A stretch of DNA of 64,000 nt, taken from positions 9,272,474 to 9,336,473 of the forward strand of contig CM063263.1 of NCBI GenBank assembly GCA_032158295.1. Reading direction: 5' to 3'. This DNA comes from Pycnopodia helianthoides (Eukaryota; Echinodermata; Asteroidea; Forcipulatida; Asteriidae). This document shows, piece by piece, positions 53,831-63,798 of this stretch (position 1 is its first letter; each line of letters starts with the position of its first letter). The notes beneath the pieces are model-generated. The model saw only the letters and a program-made list of their open reading frames with translations. It did no database searches and was not told the DNA's origin. The position numbers and the translations under genes are program-made.

Positions 53831-56687
53831 GTAAGTTTTTATCTGACCGGGGATCTTAGAATAAGCCAGGGGCTGGAACAAAAACAACAGGTTGCAACTC
53901 CCTTCTTTAAGGCCTGCGCTAAACGTCGCACGTTTGTCGTGTCGAACTCAAACAGTTGTAAAATTAGGAATTAAATTCGACAAAAGAGCGACGTTTAGCG
54001 CAAACCTTTTATTAAAGTTCGGCACTGCCGTGTAGCACGGCAAGCCCTGCCGTGCTACACGGTAGCGGCACGACACGGTGACAAACGTCGCGCTCTTGCC
54101 GTGTCGAATCGAACTGAAAACATTTGAGTTCGGCTCTGCAAAAGTGCGACGTTTAGCGCAGGCCTAAGTCTCCCCTTCTCCCTGCACACACAAGTTATAT
54201 CCTTCCTCCCAAGATCATGTTGCAGAATGGAACAAATAGCTACCACACTCGTCAAGCCCCAACATTAGCTACTTTTAAAGGTATTGGTAGAGCTGACAAA
54301 ATAGTCGCAGACAGTGTTCATGTTTTGTGTGATTCAACATATGCATGAACAAACAAACCTGTGAAAGTTTGAGCTCAATTGGTCATCGAGGTCAATTTGT
54401 CCTTGAGGTCACGAGTAAATAGTGTACAGAGATCTTATGTGTTTTCTGTTTTATCGAACATCAAGTTTTTATCGCGCGCGATAAAAACTATTGTTTTATT
54501 CATTTCTCAGAAACGATAGCATTTTAGGCAGAAATATTTTAAGGAACCCTTTCTACCATTACTTACTTTAAATCATGTAAGTTATGTGTGAATCTGTGAA
54601 CATTTGTGTTTTTCGATCTTACCAATAGTGTACAGGGCCTTTAAAGGAAAACTTCAAGCAATGGACTACGGACACAATATTACCCTATATGTAATTTATT
54701 CTGCTCAGTCGCCTGCAAGTACATCTCGATATGTGGCGGTTATGAAGTATTTCACCAGAACCAGAACTAGAACGGGAACCAAATAATTGAGCTGTGTCCT
54801 CACGCATTATGGTTCCAGTGCATAGTGAATCTTTATTGTCTAAACAATATTAAAACAATACACACAACTTATAATGACAAATCCAATTGAAAATAGCGGT
54901 TATAACAAGAAAAACCACACAAAACAGCAATTCTTCACCCGCGACAATAGACCGGAAGTTACAAGAGAGACGTCAATTTTCATTTTATTTTCTCAAATAA
55001 TGTCACCCAAGGATAAAATTAACACGTCTGAACCCAGCCGGCTTGGAAGCCTCAGCTTCCCCCATCAGGTATAAATATATAAACAAATTATTATACAATT
55101 TTTCGCAATGGTAAAAACCTTTGTACCCTGGACTCCGTCGCGTTGTATGCAACGGATGAGTCCAACCTGGGCTAAGCAAACACGCAACAATGCACATGAA
55201 CTGTATAGGAAAAACAAACTTTACATAAACCAAGTTAATTTTTTGTTCAGTTAAAGTGAAAATAGCGGCCCTAAGCAACTTCGCTGTATAGGTCTATCGT
55301 AATTTCCGCCTGGTTGATTACGCACAATGGTCGAAAGGCACTGATGCGGGAAGAAAATTGAGAAAAAAACATTTTTTTGTATTTTTTGCCTTTTTGTACT
55401 CTATTGTTACTAAACGTCGCTCTTTTGTCGAATTTAATTCCTAATTTTACAACTGTTTGAGTTCGACACGACAAACGTTCGACGTTTAGCGCAGGCCTTA
55501 GTCAGCGTCGTTGTAAGTTAAATTATTGTCTCCCCAAATAGTAAACAACCTTGACGAAAAGTGCCCTGCACCGAGCACGCCCCTACTCCTTTAGTAAAGC
55601 CGCTAAGCAGGCATAAACTTAGACTGGTCCGCCAGTCTATTAATCAAAACGATGATCACTGCTAGACTGGTCCCCTGTCCGACTGGTCCCCTGTCCGACT
55701 GGTCCCCCTATCCGCAAGACCGCAATGGGATGCGAGGTCAAAGGTGCGTTTGTCAGGATTCCTCCAAACGCTCGAAGCCGGTCTCTGGCGTAAAACTTTT
55801 TCACTTCATGATGCAGGGGATATCGACATCAAGATCTTGATCAAACTCCGCCAGCGTGAACAGCGCCATATCCAGGCCGTCATTGTAGAGCCGGACCCCC
55901 TGGCGATCGGACGTTACAAGGCACGGGCCGTCCGGGAGTCCGACAAGGTACAGGGGATCGACTTCGAGTGGAGACAAGAAACCATGGAAGCGTTTCAAGA
56001 GAGTCGCACCAGGCAGGATGAAAAGTTTCACTTCGTCAGTTTGGTCAGCACTGTCTATTACTTTGAAGACAAAGAGAAGTCGCTGAGGTATCTGTACGAC
56101 AAACTGGTTGTTGGGGGCGTCCTGATTATCACAGTATCGGCAGGTATGCTTTACTTCGAAAACACAGAAGAAAAGAAACCATTTTCCACGTGTGTACATG
56201 TACATTTCTCGTTTGACACAGATTGAAACTTCAGAACTTTATTACAGTCACAATGTACCTGGAAACTTTATACAAATGTTTTCGATGTTGTCTGTTTCCA
56301 GGGGAAGGAGGCTTTGCGAAGTTCTGGAGGTATCATGGTAAACACCATGGTCACGATCCTCTCTGTGATTCGTGTGACGTCATCAAATATCTGAAAAACC
56401 AACGTATGCCAGTGTGCGAGACTGTGGCTCTCAGCTGCTATCTCAACATCACACCGTGCTTTGCCAGTCCCCTCCAAGAGCTGTCCGACGACGGGACTCT
56501 CCTGCTGGACTTCTTGACACACACGCTCGACTTCACCAAGAACGCACCGGTGGAGTACCAAGATGGCGTCATGGAACTTCTCGGCGGTGACGATTGCTCT
56601 GCGAGGGACGCGTCCGGCCGGGTTCTATTGAACGCAGACAACGCTCTCTTCGTGATACGAGCCAACGGTCAAGTTGACCTGACCTGA
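53620..56687 (+). CDS. Histamine N-methyltransferase-like gene, copy B (three exons)
   Basis: Coding exons: 53620-53830, 55817-56143 and 56302-56687, 924 nt, 307 residues plus stop, with the same intron positions and phases as copy A. The SAM loop VLSVGPGDGDID and the acidic E95 are intact. The same three histamine-contact positions are altered (R31, S148, A291 by my alignment). By residue counts copy B matches copy A at about 82% in exon 1, 96% in exon 2 and 80% in exon 3. The C terminus RANGQVDLT is likely ancestral. Introns are compact (1986 and 158 bp). The close tandem arrangement points to local gene duplication. Confidence 0.9.
53912..54164. mobile_element. MITE with TAA target duplication (PIF/Harbinger-like)
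   Basis: Inverted ends GGCCTGCGCTAAACGTCGCAC and GTGCGACGTTTAGCGCAGGCC, bordered by TAA at 53909-53911 and 54165-54167. The corresponding site in copy A (CCCTTCATTAAGTCC at 40441) is uninterrupted. A three-base TAA duplication and GG-starting ends fit PIF/Harbinger. Internal palindrome: GCCGTGTAGCACGGC. Confidence 0.85.
54279..54640 (+). mobile_element. TTAA-flanked element in copy B intron 1
   Basis: TTAA at 54275-54278 and 54641-54644. Copy A has the empty site (CTATTTTTAAGGTAAAAACTTC near 40562). Contains AACAAACCTGTGAAAGTTTGAGC, a central CGCGCG hairpin (TTTTTATCGCGCGCGATAAAAA) and TTACCAATAGTGTACAGGG. Confidence 0.85.
55284..55620 (+). other. Intron 1 block conserved with copy A, with a MITE piece
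   Basis: TGTATAGGTCTATC, TTCCGCCTGGTT, ACGCACAATGGTCGAAAGGCA and TAGTAAAGCCGCTAAGCAGGCATAA match 45640-45870. It is split by a piece of the GGCCTGCGCTAAACG MITE at 55407-55497. Confidence 0.7.
55407..55497 (-). mobile_element. Fragment of the GGCCTGCGCTAAACG MITE
   Basis: CTAAACGTCGCTCTTTTGTCG and the right end CGACGTTTAGCGCAGGCC match the left end (inverted) of 53912-54164; the other end is deleted. Confidence 0.75.
55817..56143 (+). CDS. Copy B exon 2
   Basis: Acceptor GATGCAG|GG, donor GGCAG|GTATGC. Differs from copy A exon 2 at about nine bases over the shared 316, four of the resulting changes being amino-acid replacements. Confidence 0.9.
56302..56687 (+). CDS. Copy B exon 3
   Basis: Acceptor TTTCCAG|GG. 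Runs to TGA at 56685-56687. Contains CYLNITPCFASPLQEL, identical to copy A, and several charged-to-polar replacements elsewhere. Confidence 0.9.
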
Positions 56688-56760
56688 TTTAACCAACGGT
56701 CACATCTTTCTGCTTATACGAAAGATTCGACTGTCCCCCGGGTCGACCCAGGTATCCCCC

Positions 56761-57228
56761 GGTGCGTTCGAATAGCTTTGACGTCATTCTCGGGGCGCAC
56801 CCGGGTCAGCCCCAAGTGACCTGCTTGTGGTGCGGGTCAGTTGGGGCTGACCGAGGTGCATGACGTCACGACGAATAACTTTCTCAATGGCCACCATTTT
56901 GTTTGTAATTTCAGGAAGTTTAACACACATTTTCACCTTTTAAACAGCGACTTTGTGAGCAGAAGTATTTATTCGAAGATGGGTAATTTTGTATCAACTT
57001 GGGCGTGTAAAATAATTTAACGTTACAGTTTTACCTTGATAATAATTATTTTACGATCTTTTCGTGAATCTGCGGACGTAATGCACAAAATGAAAGTAGT
57101 TCCGGGTCGGCTGTCCCATGATGCATTGGTGTGAATGCTGGGGGAAGTTGGCGTTCGATTAGCTCATGTCAGGGGCTCACCAGGATGAGCACACCGGGGT
57201 CGACCCGGGGAAGCTAATCGAACGCACC
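56761..57228. mobile_element. Inverted-repeat element with GGTGCGTTCGAWTAGCTT ends
   Basis: GGTGCGTTCGAATAGCTT at the left and AAGCTAATCGAACGCACC at the right. CCCCCGGGTCGACCC just outside on the left and GGGGTCGACCCGGGG inside on the right suggest that the true ends may be wider. CCGGGTCAGCCCCAAG faces CAGTTGGGGCTGACC inside. It begins 73 bp after the stop of copy B, so that gene's 3' untranslated region probably runs into it. Confidence 0.7.
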
Positions 57229-57410
57229 CAATAAACGATCCATTGTGTAGATCCATTGCAAATATGTAATATTGTCATTCTTTGCCTTGTACTAAAAAAA
57301 TAGGGCTCGGTCGCAACTTTCAAAAGATCATTTACATTATCCATGGAGCCTCCATACTTTATCCATATAGCTCTATGCTTTATCATATCATGTGTGCAGA
57401 CTGATGTAAG

Positions 57411-57611
57411 AGACCGATCCATTAAGCCACACCCCTTGAACAAATTGACCAATCACAGCATTTGGCTGCATCACCACTGCACACGTGGGCAGCACAATAT
57501 GCATCTCACGAATGCCACACTCGTGACATGAACGTGCGCTTTATACAAGGTGGTGTAGCCAAGATTGTGATTGGTCAACACGTGAGGGGATGGACCTTAA
57601 TGGATCGGTCT
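57411..57611. mobile_element. Inverted-repeat element with AGACCGATCCATTAAG ends
   Basis: AGACCGATCCATTAAGCCACACCCC on the left faces GGGGATGGACCTTAATGGATCGGTCT on the right, with a small bulge. ATTGACCAATCACA faces TGTGATTGGTCAA inside. Confidence 0.75.
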
Positions 57612-57665
57612 GTTGAGCGCATTGCGCGGACAGCAGTTCAATCGTTTCCATCATGCATCACTGTC
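57612..57665 (+). repeat. Interspersed repeat shared with 13856-13908
   Basis: GTTGAGCGCATTGCGC and GCAGTTCAATCGTTTCCATCATGCATCA correspond in reverse to the 13.9-kb copy. Confidence 0.55.
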
Positions 57666-57693
57666 ACCCAGGACTTCGCTCGGCCCCAGCGGA

Positions 57694-57722
57694 AAGAAAG
57701 AAAGAAAGAAAGAAAGAAAGAC
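57694..57722. repeat. GAAA microsatellite
   Basis: About seven units of GAAA. Confidence 0.9.
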
Positions 57723-58115
57723 TAAATTTTCAACAACTACGTTCGATTTTATTTCAAGACGCTGCGGGGAGACATTTACATACTGCTTTAGGCAACTTTG
57801 GTTTAACGTCTTGATTTAAATTTCAATTGTTTAAAAAACAAATAGCTGTGAGTTTTTGTTATTGGTTTCTGCAGAGACCTCGAAGGCGTGCCGCACTTCC
57901 GAGTCAAGGTACAATGGCGCCGTCTGTTGGTTAGAAGTGCAACAGAAACCACAATATTGCTATAATGCTTTTTCTTCAAAAACGTGACCCCATTGTTTTA
58001 GACAGATTTTCCCTGTGTTTGGTGACTGTGAGTCGGCAAAAGAAGCAGGCCAATTCACCGTCATGCCATCGAATTAAAGCGATGTTGGCTGAAAAACCTT
58101 CATTCAATGTTATCA
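57723..58115. other. Intergenic, no gene seen
   Basis: GGTTTCTGC near 57865 and GCAACAGAAACC near 57940 form a weak inverted pair. No exon. Confidence 0.45.
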
Positions 58116-58119
58116 TTAA

Positions 58120-58990
58120 TGCCTGCACATGTGTGTCGCATTGTATTCAATTGAACTTTTTACAAGGCTTTCTTTAGCAGAGAGGTTACACCTCTCGAGG
58201 TTTCTGCGAAAACCTGACGCGAATTTTGACTTTATAAGCGCTTTGTGAAATCGAGCCCTGCGCGTAGTCTTGGAACCAAACGTAAATTACGCGTTTACCG
58301 CTAAAACAACAAGGAGCGAAATGCCCACATACTACAACTCATAATGCACCATCGAAACCAGCTTAAAGACACTGGACACCTTTGGTAATTGTCAAAGACC
58401 AGTCTTCTCATTGGTGTATCTCAACATATTTATGCACAAAATAACAAACCTGTGAAAATTTTAACTCAATTGGTCGTCGAAGTTGCGAGATGGAAGAAAA
58501 AACACCCTTGTCACACGAAGTTGTGTGCTTTCAGATGCTTGATTTCGAGACCTCATGCGTGAGGTCTCAAAATCAATTCAAATATTTTACTTCTTTCTCA
58601 AAAACTACGTTACTTCAGAGGGAGCCGTTTCTCACAATGTTTTATACTATCAACAGCTCTCCATTGCTCGTTACCAAGTAAGTTTTTATGCTAACAATTA
58701 TTTTGAGTAATTACCAATAGTGTCCAGTGCCTTTAATGCCTGCACATGTGTGTCGCATTATAATTCAATTGAACTTTTTACAAGGCTTTCTTTAGCAGAG
58801 AGGTTGCACCGCTCGAGGTTTCTGCGAAAACCTGACGCGAATTTTGACTTTTAAGCGCTTTGTGAAATCGAGCCCTGCGCGTAGTCTTGGAACCAAACGT
58901 AAATTACGCGTTTACCGCTAAAACAACAAGGAGCGAAATGCCCACATACTATACAACATACAACTCATAATGCACACCATCGAAACCAGC
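58120..58990. repeat. Segment duplicated on both sides of a TTAA element
   Basis: Copy 1 (58120-58362, 243 bp) and copy 2 (58737-58990, 254 bp) both run from TGCCTGCACATGTGTGTCGC to ATCGAAACCAGC and have TTAA at each end. They differ by a few small indels and substitutions. The element at 58367-58732 sits exactly between them. Confidence 0.9.
58367..58732 (+). mobile_element. TTAA-flanked element, family 1, best copy
   Basis: TTAA at 58363-58366 and 58733-58736. Ends AGACACTGGACACCTTTGGTAATT and AATTACCAATAGTGTCCAGTGCCT are inverted. A central hairpin GATTTCGAGACCTCATGCGTGAGGTCTC is present. Open frames across it are by-products. Confidence 0.85.
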
Positions 58991-59445
58991 TTAATACGAA
59001 AGTGAGTAGGCGTGTAATAGCGCACCATCGATAATACGAAAGTGAGTGTAGCACATGTTTTGTTAATACACGTACCCACTGACACTGTAGGCTATTTATC
59101 TTGAAAATGTCAGTTTAGTTTACACATTAAGTTTATTTCTTATTAAAAAAAAAAATTAGGTTATCTTAGAAGAATTGTGGTGGAAGGAAGGGCTGCTAAA
59201 ACAAATACTGGAAATGAAAACAAAAAAAGGTTGTTCACACAGTTTCGTTATTGTTATCGTTAGTGTTCACTCCATCAGTCACCAACAATTATCTTAAACT
59301 GTTGTCTTATTAATTTTCCTTCTATGACAGCAACTGTAATTCTAAAATGGTACAACGCCTTGTTTGCTCCACTACACGTTTTGAGATCGCTTTCGTCCGA
59401 CTCCCAGTAACGGACGGAGGAAAAATATGTTCCAACTGGGCATAT
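58991..59445. other. Intergenic, no gene seen
   Basis: A short local duplication (CATCGAAACCAGCTTAATACGAAAGTGAGTAGG against CATCGATAATACGAAAGTGAGTG, 58979-59045). No exon. Confidence 0.5.
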
Positions 59446-59648
59446 CATGGAGGTAATTATACCTCCATGGAGGTAATTATACCTCCATGGAGGTAGTTAA
59501 ACCTCCATGGAGGTAGTTATACCTCCATGGAGGTAATTGTACCTCCATGGAGGTAATTACCTCCATGGAGGTAGTTATACCTCCATGGAGGTAGTTATAC
59601 CTCCATGGAGGTAATTATACCTCCATGGAGGTAGTTATACCTCCATGG
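59446..59648. repeat. 20-bp tandem repeat built on CCTCCATGGAGG
   Basis: About ten units of ACCTCCATGGAGGTAATTAT or the AGTTAT variant; one unit is shortened to 16 bp. Every unit is a palindrome with an NcoI-like CCATGG centre. Confidence 0.95.
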
Positions 59649-59706
59649 GCGTATCGACCAGACCGAAGCTCTATGGCCGGAGTCCAATTTCAAACGTCAG
59701 CCTTAA

Positions 59707-60076
59707 AGGCAAAGTATACATTTGGTTTTTGGAACCGTTCGATTGTTTTAATCCTATACAATAAAACTAACCTGTATAAATTTCATTTCAAAAGGTGGTC
59801 GCGTTTTTGAAATATCGCCGAAATCCGCAGCGAATAATTATGTCCACGCATAAAGAATAATCCCCAAAAGGATCAGAATACACGATCTGAGAAACGTTTC
59901 TCAAATTCAAATTTTTTGGGGGAAAAAACCTGACATATTTTTCCATATCCACATTATTTTTAATTGAAATATTTCTCGAAGTGCTTTATACTATCGAAAG
60001 TTGCTGTACTTTCTAACCAAGTCAGTTTGTATTGCCATAAATATTTAGAGTGACTACCAATCCTTTTACCTTCCCT
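59707..60076 (+). mobile_element. TTAA-flanked element, diverged
   Basis: TTAA at 59703-59706 and 60077-60080. Ends AGGCAAAGTATACATTTGGT and GACTACCAATCCTTTTACCTTCCCT. Central hairpin CTGAGAAACGTTTCTCA. Same general layout as family 1. Confidence 0.7.
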
Positions 60077-60080
60077 TTAA

Positions 60081-62104
60081 ATAAGCAGGAATTGTTATCA
60101 GTGGTATTAATCATGGATACTCACATAATGCCGGTGTCTGCAAATGGTGATGCTCATGGCGCATGAACTGTACAACCATGGCGGAAAAGAACCATGGTGC
60201 AACCCGGTCACTGGTTATTTAGTTCATTCCTTGATCCATCTCATCTACCTCAGCTCCGTGGGGTCATGGAGGAAGGAAGGTGTTCTTGGTGTATAAGTGC
60301 AGCCTGTGCCGACCTGTATTGCAGCACACCAAGCTAAATCAATCACAAGAACCATCTGATGCCCTCACGATGCACTCACGGGGTGAAGATAAGCAAAATA
60401 TTATTACTAGTCACAAGCCGAGTCTCGCTCACACGTGTCGTGACCGCGTACTGAACCCATATACTTCAACCATCTAAATAGCGTCACATTTTATGTTGGT
60501 GTTCGATATTGCACCCCCCCCCCCCTCCTATTGTGTCGTCATTGTGTTCTGGGAATCCCAGGAATTCATTAGGGTTTGCACCCCACTAACTCCCATATAT
60601 AGCATACAGTGCAATATGCTAATTATTCAAAAATACACCCAACATACTTAGAAGTCTCACAGCTTTTTACAGTAAATGGGAAATTATCCATTGACCCCTG
60701 AACTGTTATCCTCTGCTCAGTTTGATATGGGGAGTCCCTGGGCCCGTCGAGTTATTCCCCCTCCAAATAAAAATGCCTCTACACCAGTGTAATTTTCTTG
60801 AAAAAATGTCCCCTTACCTCCCGGCAAAAGAGGACCATTTATTTCAGGGCCTTAAATGTCATCAAAAAACACCTCAAGTTGGAAGTCAACAGCCCCCAAG
60901 TCAACATTTTTACACTGTACCCCTTTTATTGGGCTCTCAAATCAGCTGTCTAATATAGAATATTTTGAGGGGCCTAGAAAAAAATATTAATGAGGCCGAC
61001 GCTCTGCTTTCTCCCTGTTTAGTGGGGTGCACCCTTAGAGTATTTTAGGAGAGGTCCGTACATTAGGAAAGAAGAATGTGTGTAAAGTATGGGAATATAT
61101 ATATATATATATATATATTTGGGGCGGGGGGGGCAGAATCTCCCAGGGACAGAATCTTCTTCCACACCGGACCTTTTCTGAGTGGACTATTTTCGTTTAC
61201 GTAATCACTGTAGTTGTCGGTCATTTTTCCCACCAAGCTAGTACCAATAGCCTTTGTCCACGCAGACTGATAGACAAATTGATCCAGTACATTTTAAAGC
61301 TCCGTGGTACAATCATTCATGGAGCATGGAGGAAGGAAAAGTGTTACAATTTACACCGAACACGTGACCATGGAGGATCGAATATTATGACGAAGTCAAA
61401 GTGGAACGACTTTGGCGTCGAGGCGGCAACCTCGTCTACCAAGGATCGAGTAGAGAACAAAAGAAAATAATGTAAATATTGATTTCCATTCTTGTTGATG
61501 AGATACATAATAGATAATAATATCGGCATATTTCCAAACCTGAATGCTCAACAATACTGGAGAAAATCAAGTTTACTTTGCTGGAATCACTGGGTTAGTA
61601 GGTCAATTTGTGAGACGTGTGAGGACACCTCTGAAGGCGTGAACTCGACCCCCCCCCCCCCCCCATCTTGGAAATGTTGTCTTAATATCCCCCATGGTCT
61701 TATAGACCTTTCTATTGTTGATAAATAAAACTGCGCTGGTTGGCATAGACGGCTGAATGTTACAAAATATTCAACCGTGTTTACAGAGGCTGCAAACAAA
61801 AAACACATTCTATGACATGGTTGGGTTTTTTCAACAGATTTTTTTCACAAATTCAACAGTATTTTTTTAATATTAGTGTAACATTGTTACAAACGGTGTC
61901 TTTCTGCTTTTGCTTTGCATTTATGGCTTCCCATACTTTTCCAACCTCGGTTGGCAGAAACTCGAACTGTGACGTTGCAACGGGAATGGTCTGTACCTAT
62001 ACATAGCCGTCTTGGTCTGACGTCATTTCCTCCCGAGGTCACTCTCACTTCCTTGACGCTGGCGCACGCCACTTTCGAAACAACGCAGTCGATCGTACAC
62101 TCAA
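60081..62104. other. Intergenic, no gene seen; poly-C tracts and TA repeat
   Basis: C runs at about 60514-60527 and 61649-61666 and a TA run at about 61096-61120. The stretch 60510-60560 resembles the reversed poly-C repeat of 25990-26175. Short frames (78-130 codons) show no domain. Confidence 0.5.
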
Positions 62105-62195
62105 ACACAAACTTTAGGCCGTATCTGAATTGGCGGCTACAGCTACGGCTGTCCAGCTGCAGCCGTAGCCATAGCCGACAATTTGGACACAGCCG
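62105..62195. repeat. Palindromic repeat fragment
   Basis: GAATTGGCGGCTACAGCTACGGCTG faces CAGCCGTAGCCATAGCCGACAATTT, giving a hairpin of about 70 bp. Probably a small MITE. Confidence 0.6.
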
Positions 62196-62254
62196 CTCAC
62201 ACTTCATAAAGGGTGTGTACAACATTGCGGGTAATGTTTCCAACAGTTTCGCAC

Positions 62255-62530
62255 ATAGCCTTACATGGTATAAACATGGTCATGTGGAAAACTTCCCTTG
62301 AAATAGTTTTGCTTGAAATGGTATAGTTTTTAGGAAATGAGTAAAACAATTAGTCTTTATGGTGAGTGTCCAAAACAGTTTTCAAAACAGTGAAAATATA
62401 TATATTTGTTTTCACTATTTCCTCATGACTTCGAAGACCGATTGAGCTTAACATTTCACAGTTTTTTTCCCAATGTACATGTTTATGTTGGGTCACATAA
62501 AGTGCGGATACTAGTCTTTGAAAATTACCA
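62255..62530 (-). mobile_element. Remnant of TTAA-type element
   Basis: AAACTTCCCTTGAAATAGTTTTGC, a central hairpin around TATATATATTTG, CTCATGACTTCGAAGACCGATTGAGC and GGATACTAGTCTTTGAAAATTACCAA. Confidence 0.6.
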
Positions 62531-63798
62531 AGGTTGTACAAGGTTGAACGAACAAGGTTGTGCTTTTACGTCGCAATAGTAGTATCAAAACTTGGGCAAA
62601 AATAACGGCAAAAATGTGAACTGATTTTGCAGCAGGTTGTATGTAACCATAGGCCTATTCAGCACTCGTGATAAAAGCAGCTATTTTCGGTTCCTAAAGG
62701 GAAAAAAAAACAATACATGTGTTGTTTGTGTGTACCGTTGCGCGAATCGGCCGCTATGGTTTCGGTTCGGTGACCTGGGATGTCATGACAACAGCAAATA
62801 CAGGGCCTGTGTTCAGGTGGATTTGAAACAACGTCACACATTTCCCACGCTCCCCCTCTGAGCTAGCTGCGAACGGTCGCCATCTTTGAGGTTCACCGAC
62901 GAAGTTGTGATGGAAAACTAAAATGTTGAACACATCAAAGATGGCGAGCGTTAGCCGTTTCAGATAGGACCGTGGGATATGTGACGTCATGACGTGCAAT
63001 CCACCTTTATGACCCGAAATGCCCCAGGTTTAAAAGGTCAACAACCCCTGGGCACAGTATAAGTGCCATTTTCATCAATTCCTCAAGTCACGAACTTGAC
63101 AGAGACAAAAAGTTCGGTCTTCGAAATTGCTCAAGAAGCCTGACGCATGAGTCTCACTAAGATGCGTGCACCCATTTAATTGGAGCTGTGATTTGTATAT
63201 AGTACATGTATACTTCTCATTTATGTGGGGGAAAAACATAACAAGTATACACGTCTCGAAACGAGACTACACGCTAACTTCACGTAAAAGGCCAAACACA
63301 AACGCTGACAACTGCTGTTTTCTTTCTGTTTACTGACGCTTTAATATTTACCCATAATCACCACAAGTGAGTCACTTGATACACAAGATCACCATTCAAC
63401 AGTCGTCAGATTAGGGAATGTATATCACTGCTATACATTATGAAGGCAAACGGGAACCTATTATTAGACATTTTCAAAACTTAATTAACATGTATCTTAC
63501 CATTCAACTAGAATCAATTTAGTTATCTTAATGGTGAGTTAAACAGCAGACTGTTCTGAACGGTCTGTTTCTAAACAAATGTTGTGTACTCTGCCAACAA
63601 ACAATTCTTTTCTAAGGACTTGGGAAAATAGCACGGCAAAATGTCAAATTACACCCTGGGTTGAAATTTTGACTTTCAGAAAAATCCATCAATGACCACC
63701 CCCCCCCCCGATTGTGCACCGCAATGTTTTAAAAACAGTTCTCCATCGCCGCCAGCAGCGGAAGAAAAAAAGAAAAAGGACCCAAAAAAAACTTACAT
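62531..63798. other. Intergenic, no gene seen
   Basis: Small inverted pairs: GCGAACGGTCGCCATCTTTGA against TCAAAGATGGCGAGCG (62869-62955). A C run near 63700. No supported exon. Confidence 0.5.

Noticed and set aside
55801..56205. 134-codon minus-strand frame opposite methyltransferase copy B exon 2, and its twin opposite copy A
   Set aside because: Antisense shadows of a highly biased coding exon; both paralogues show them because the exon is nearly identical.
61887..62301. Overlapping frames of 118 and 128 codons
   Set aside because: They overlap on opposite strands across a palindromic repeat fragment; neither has a recognisable feature.
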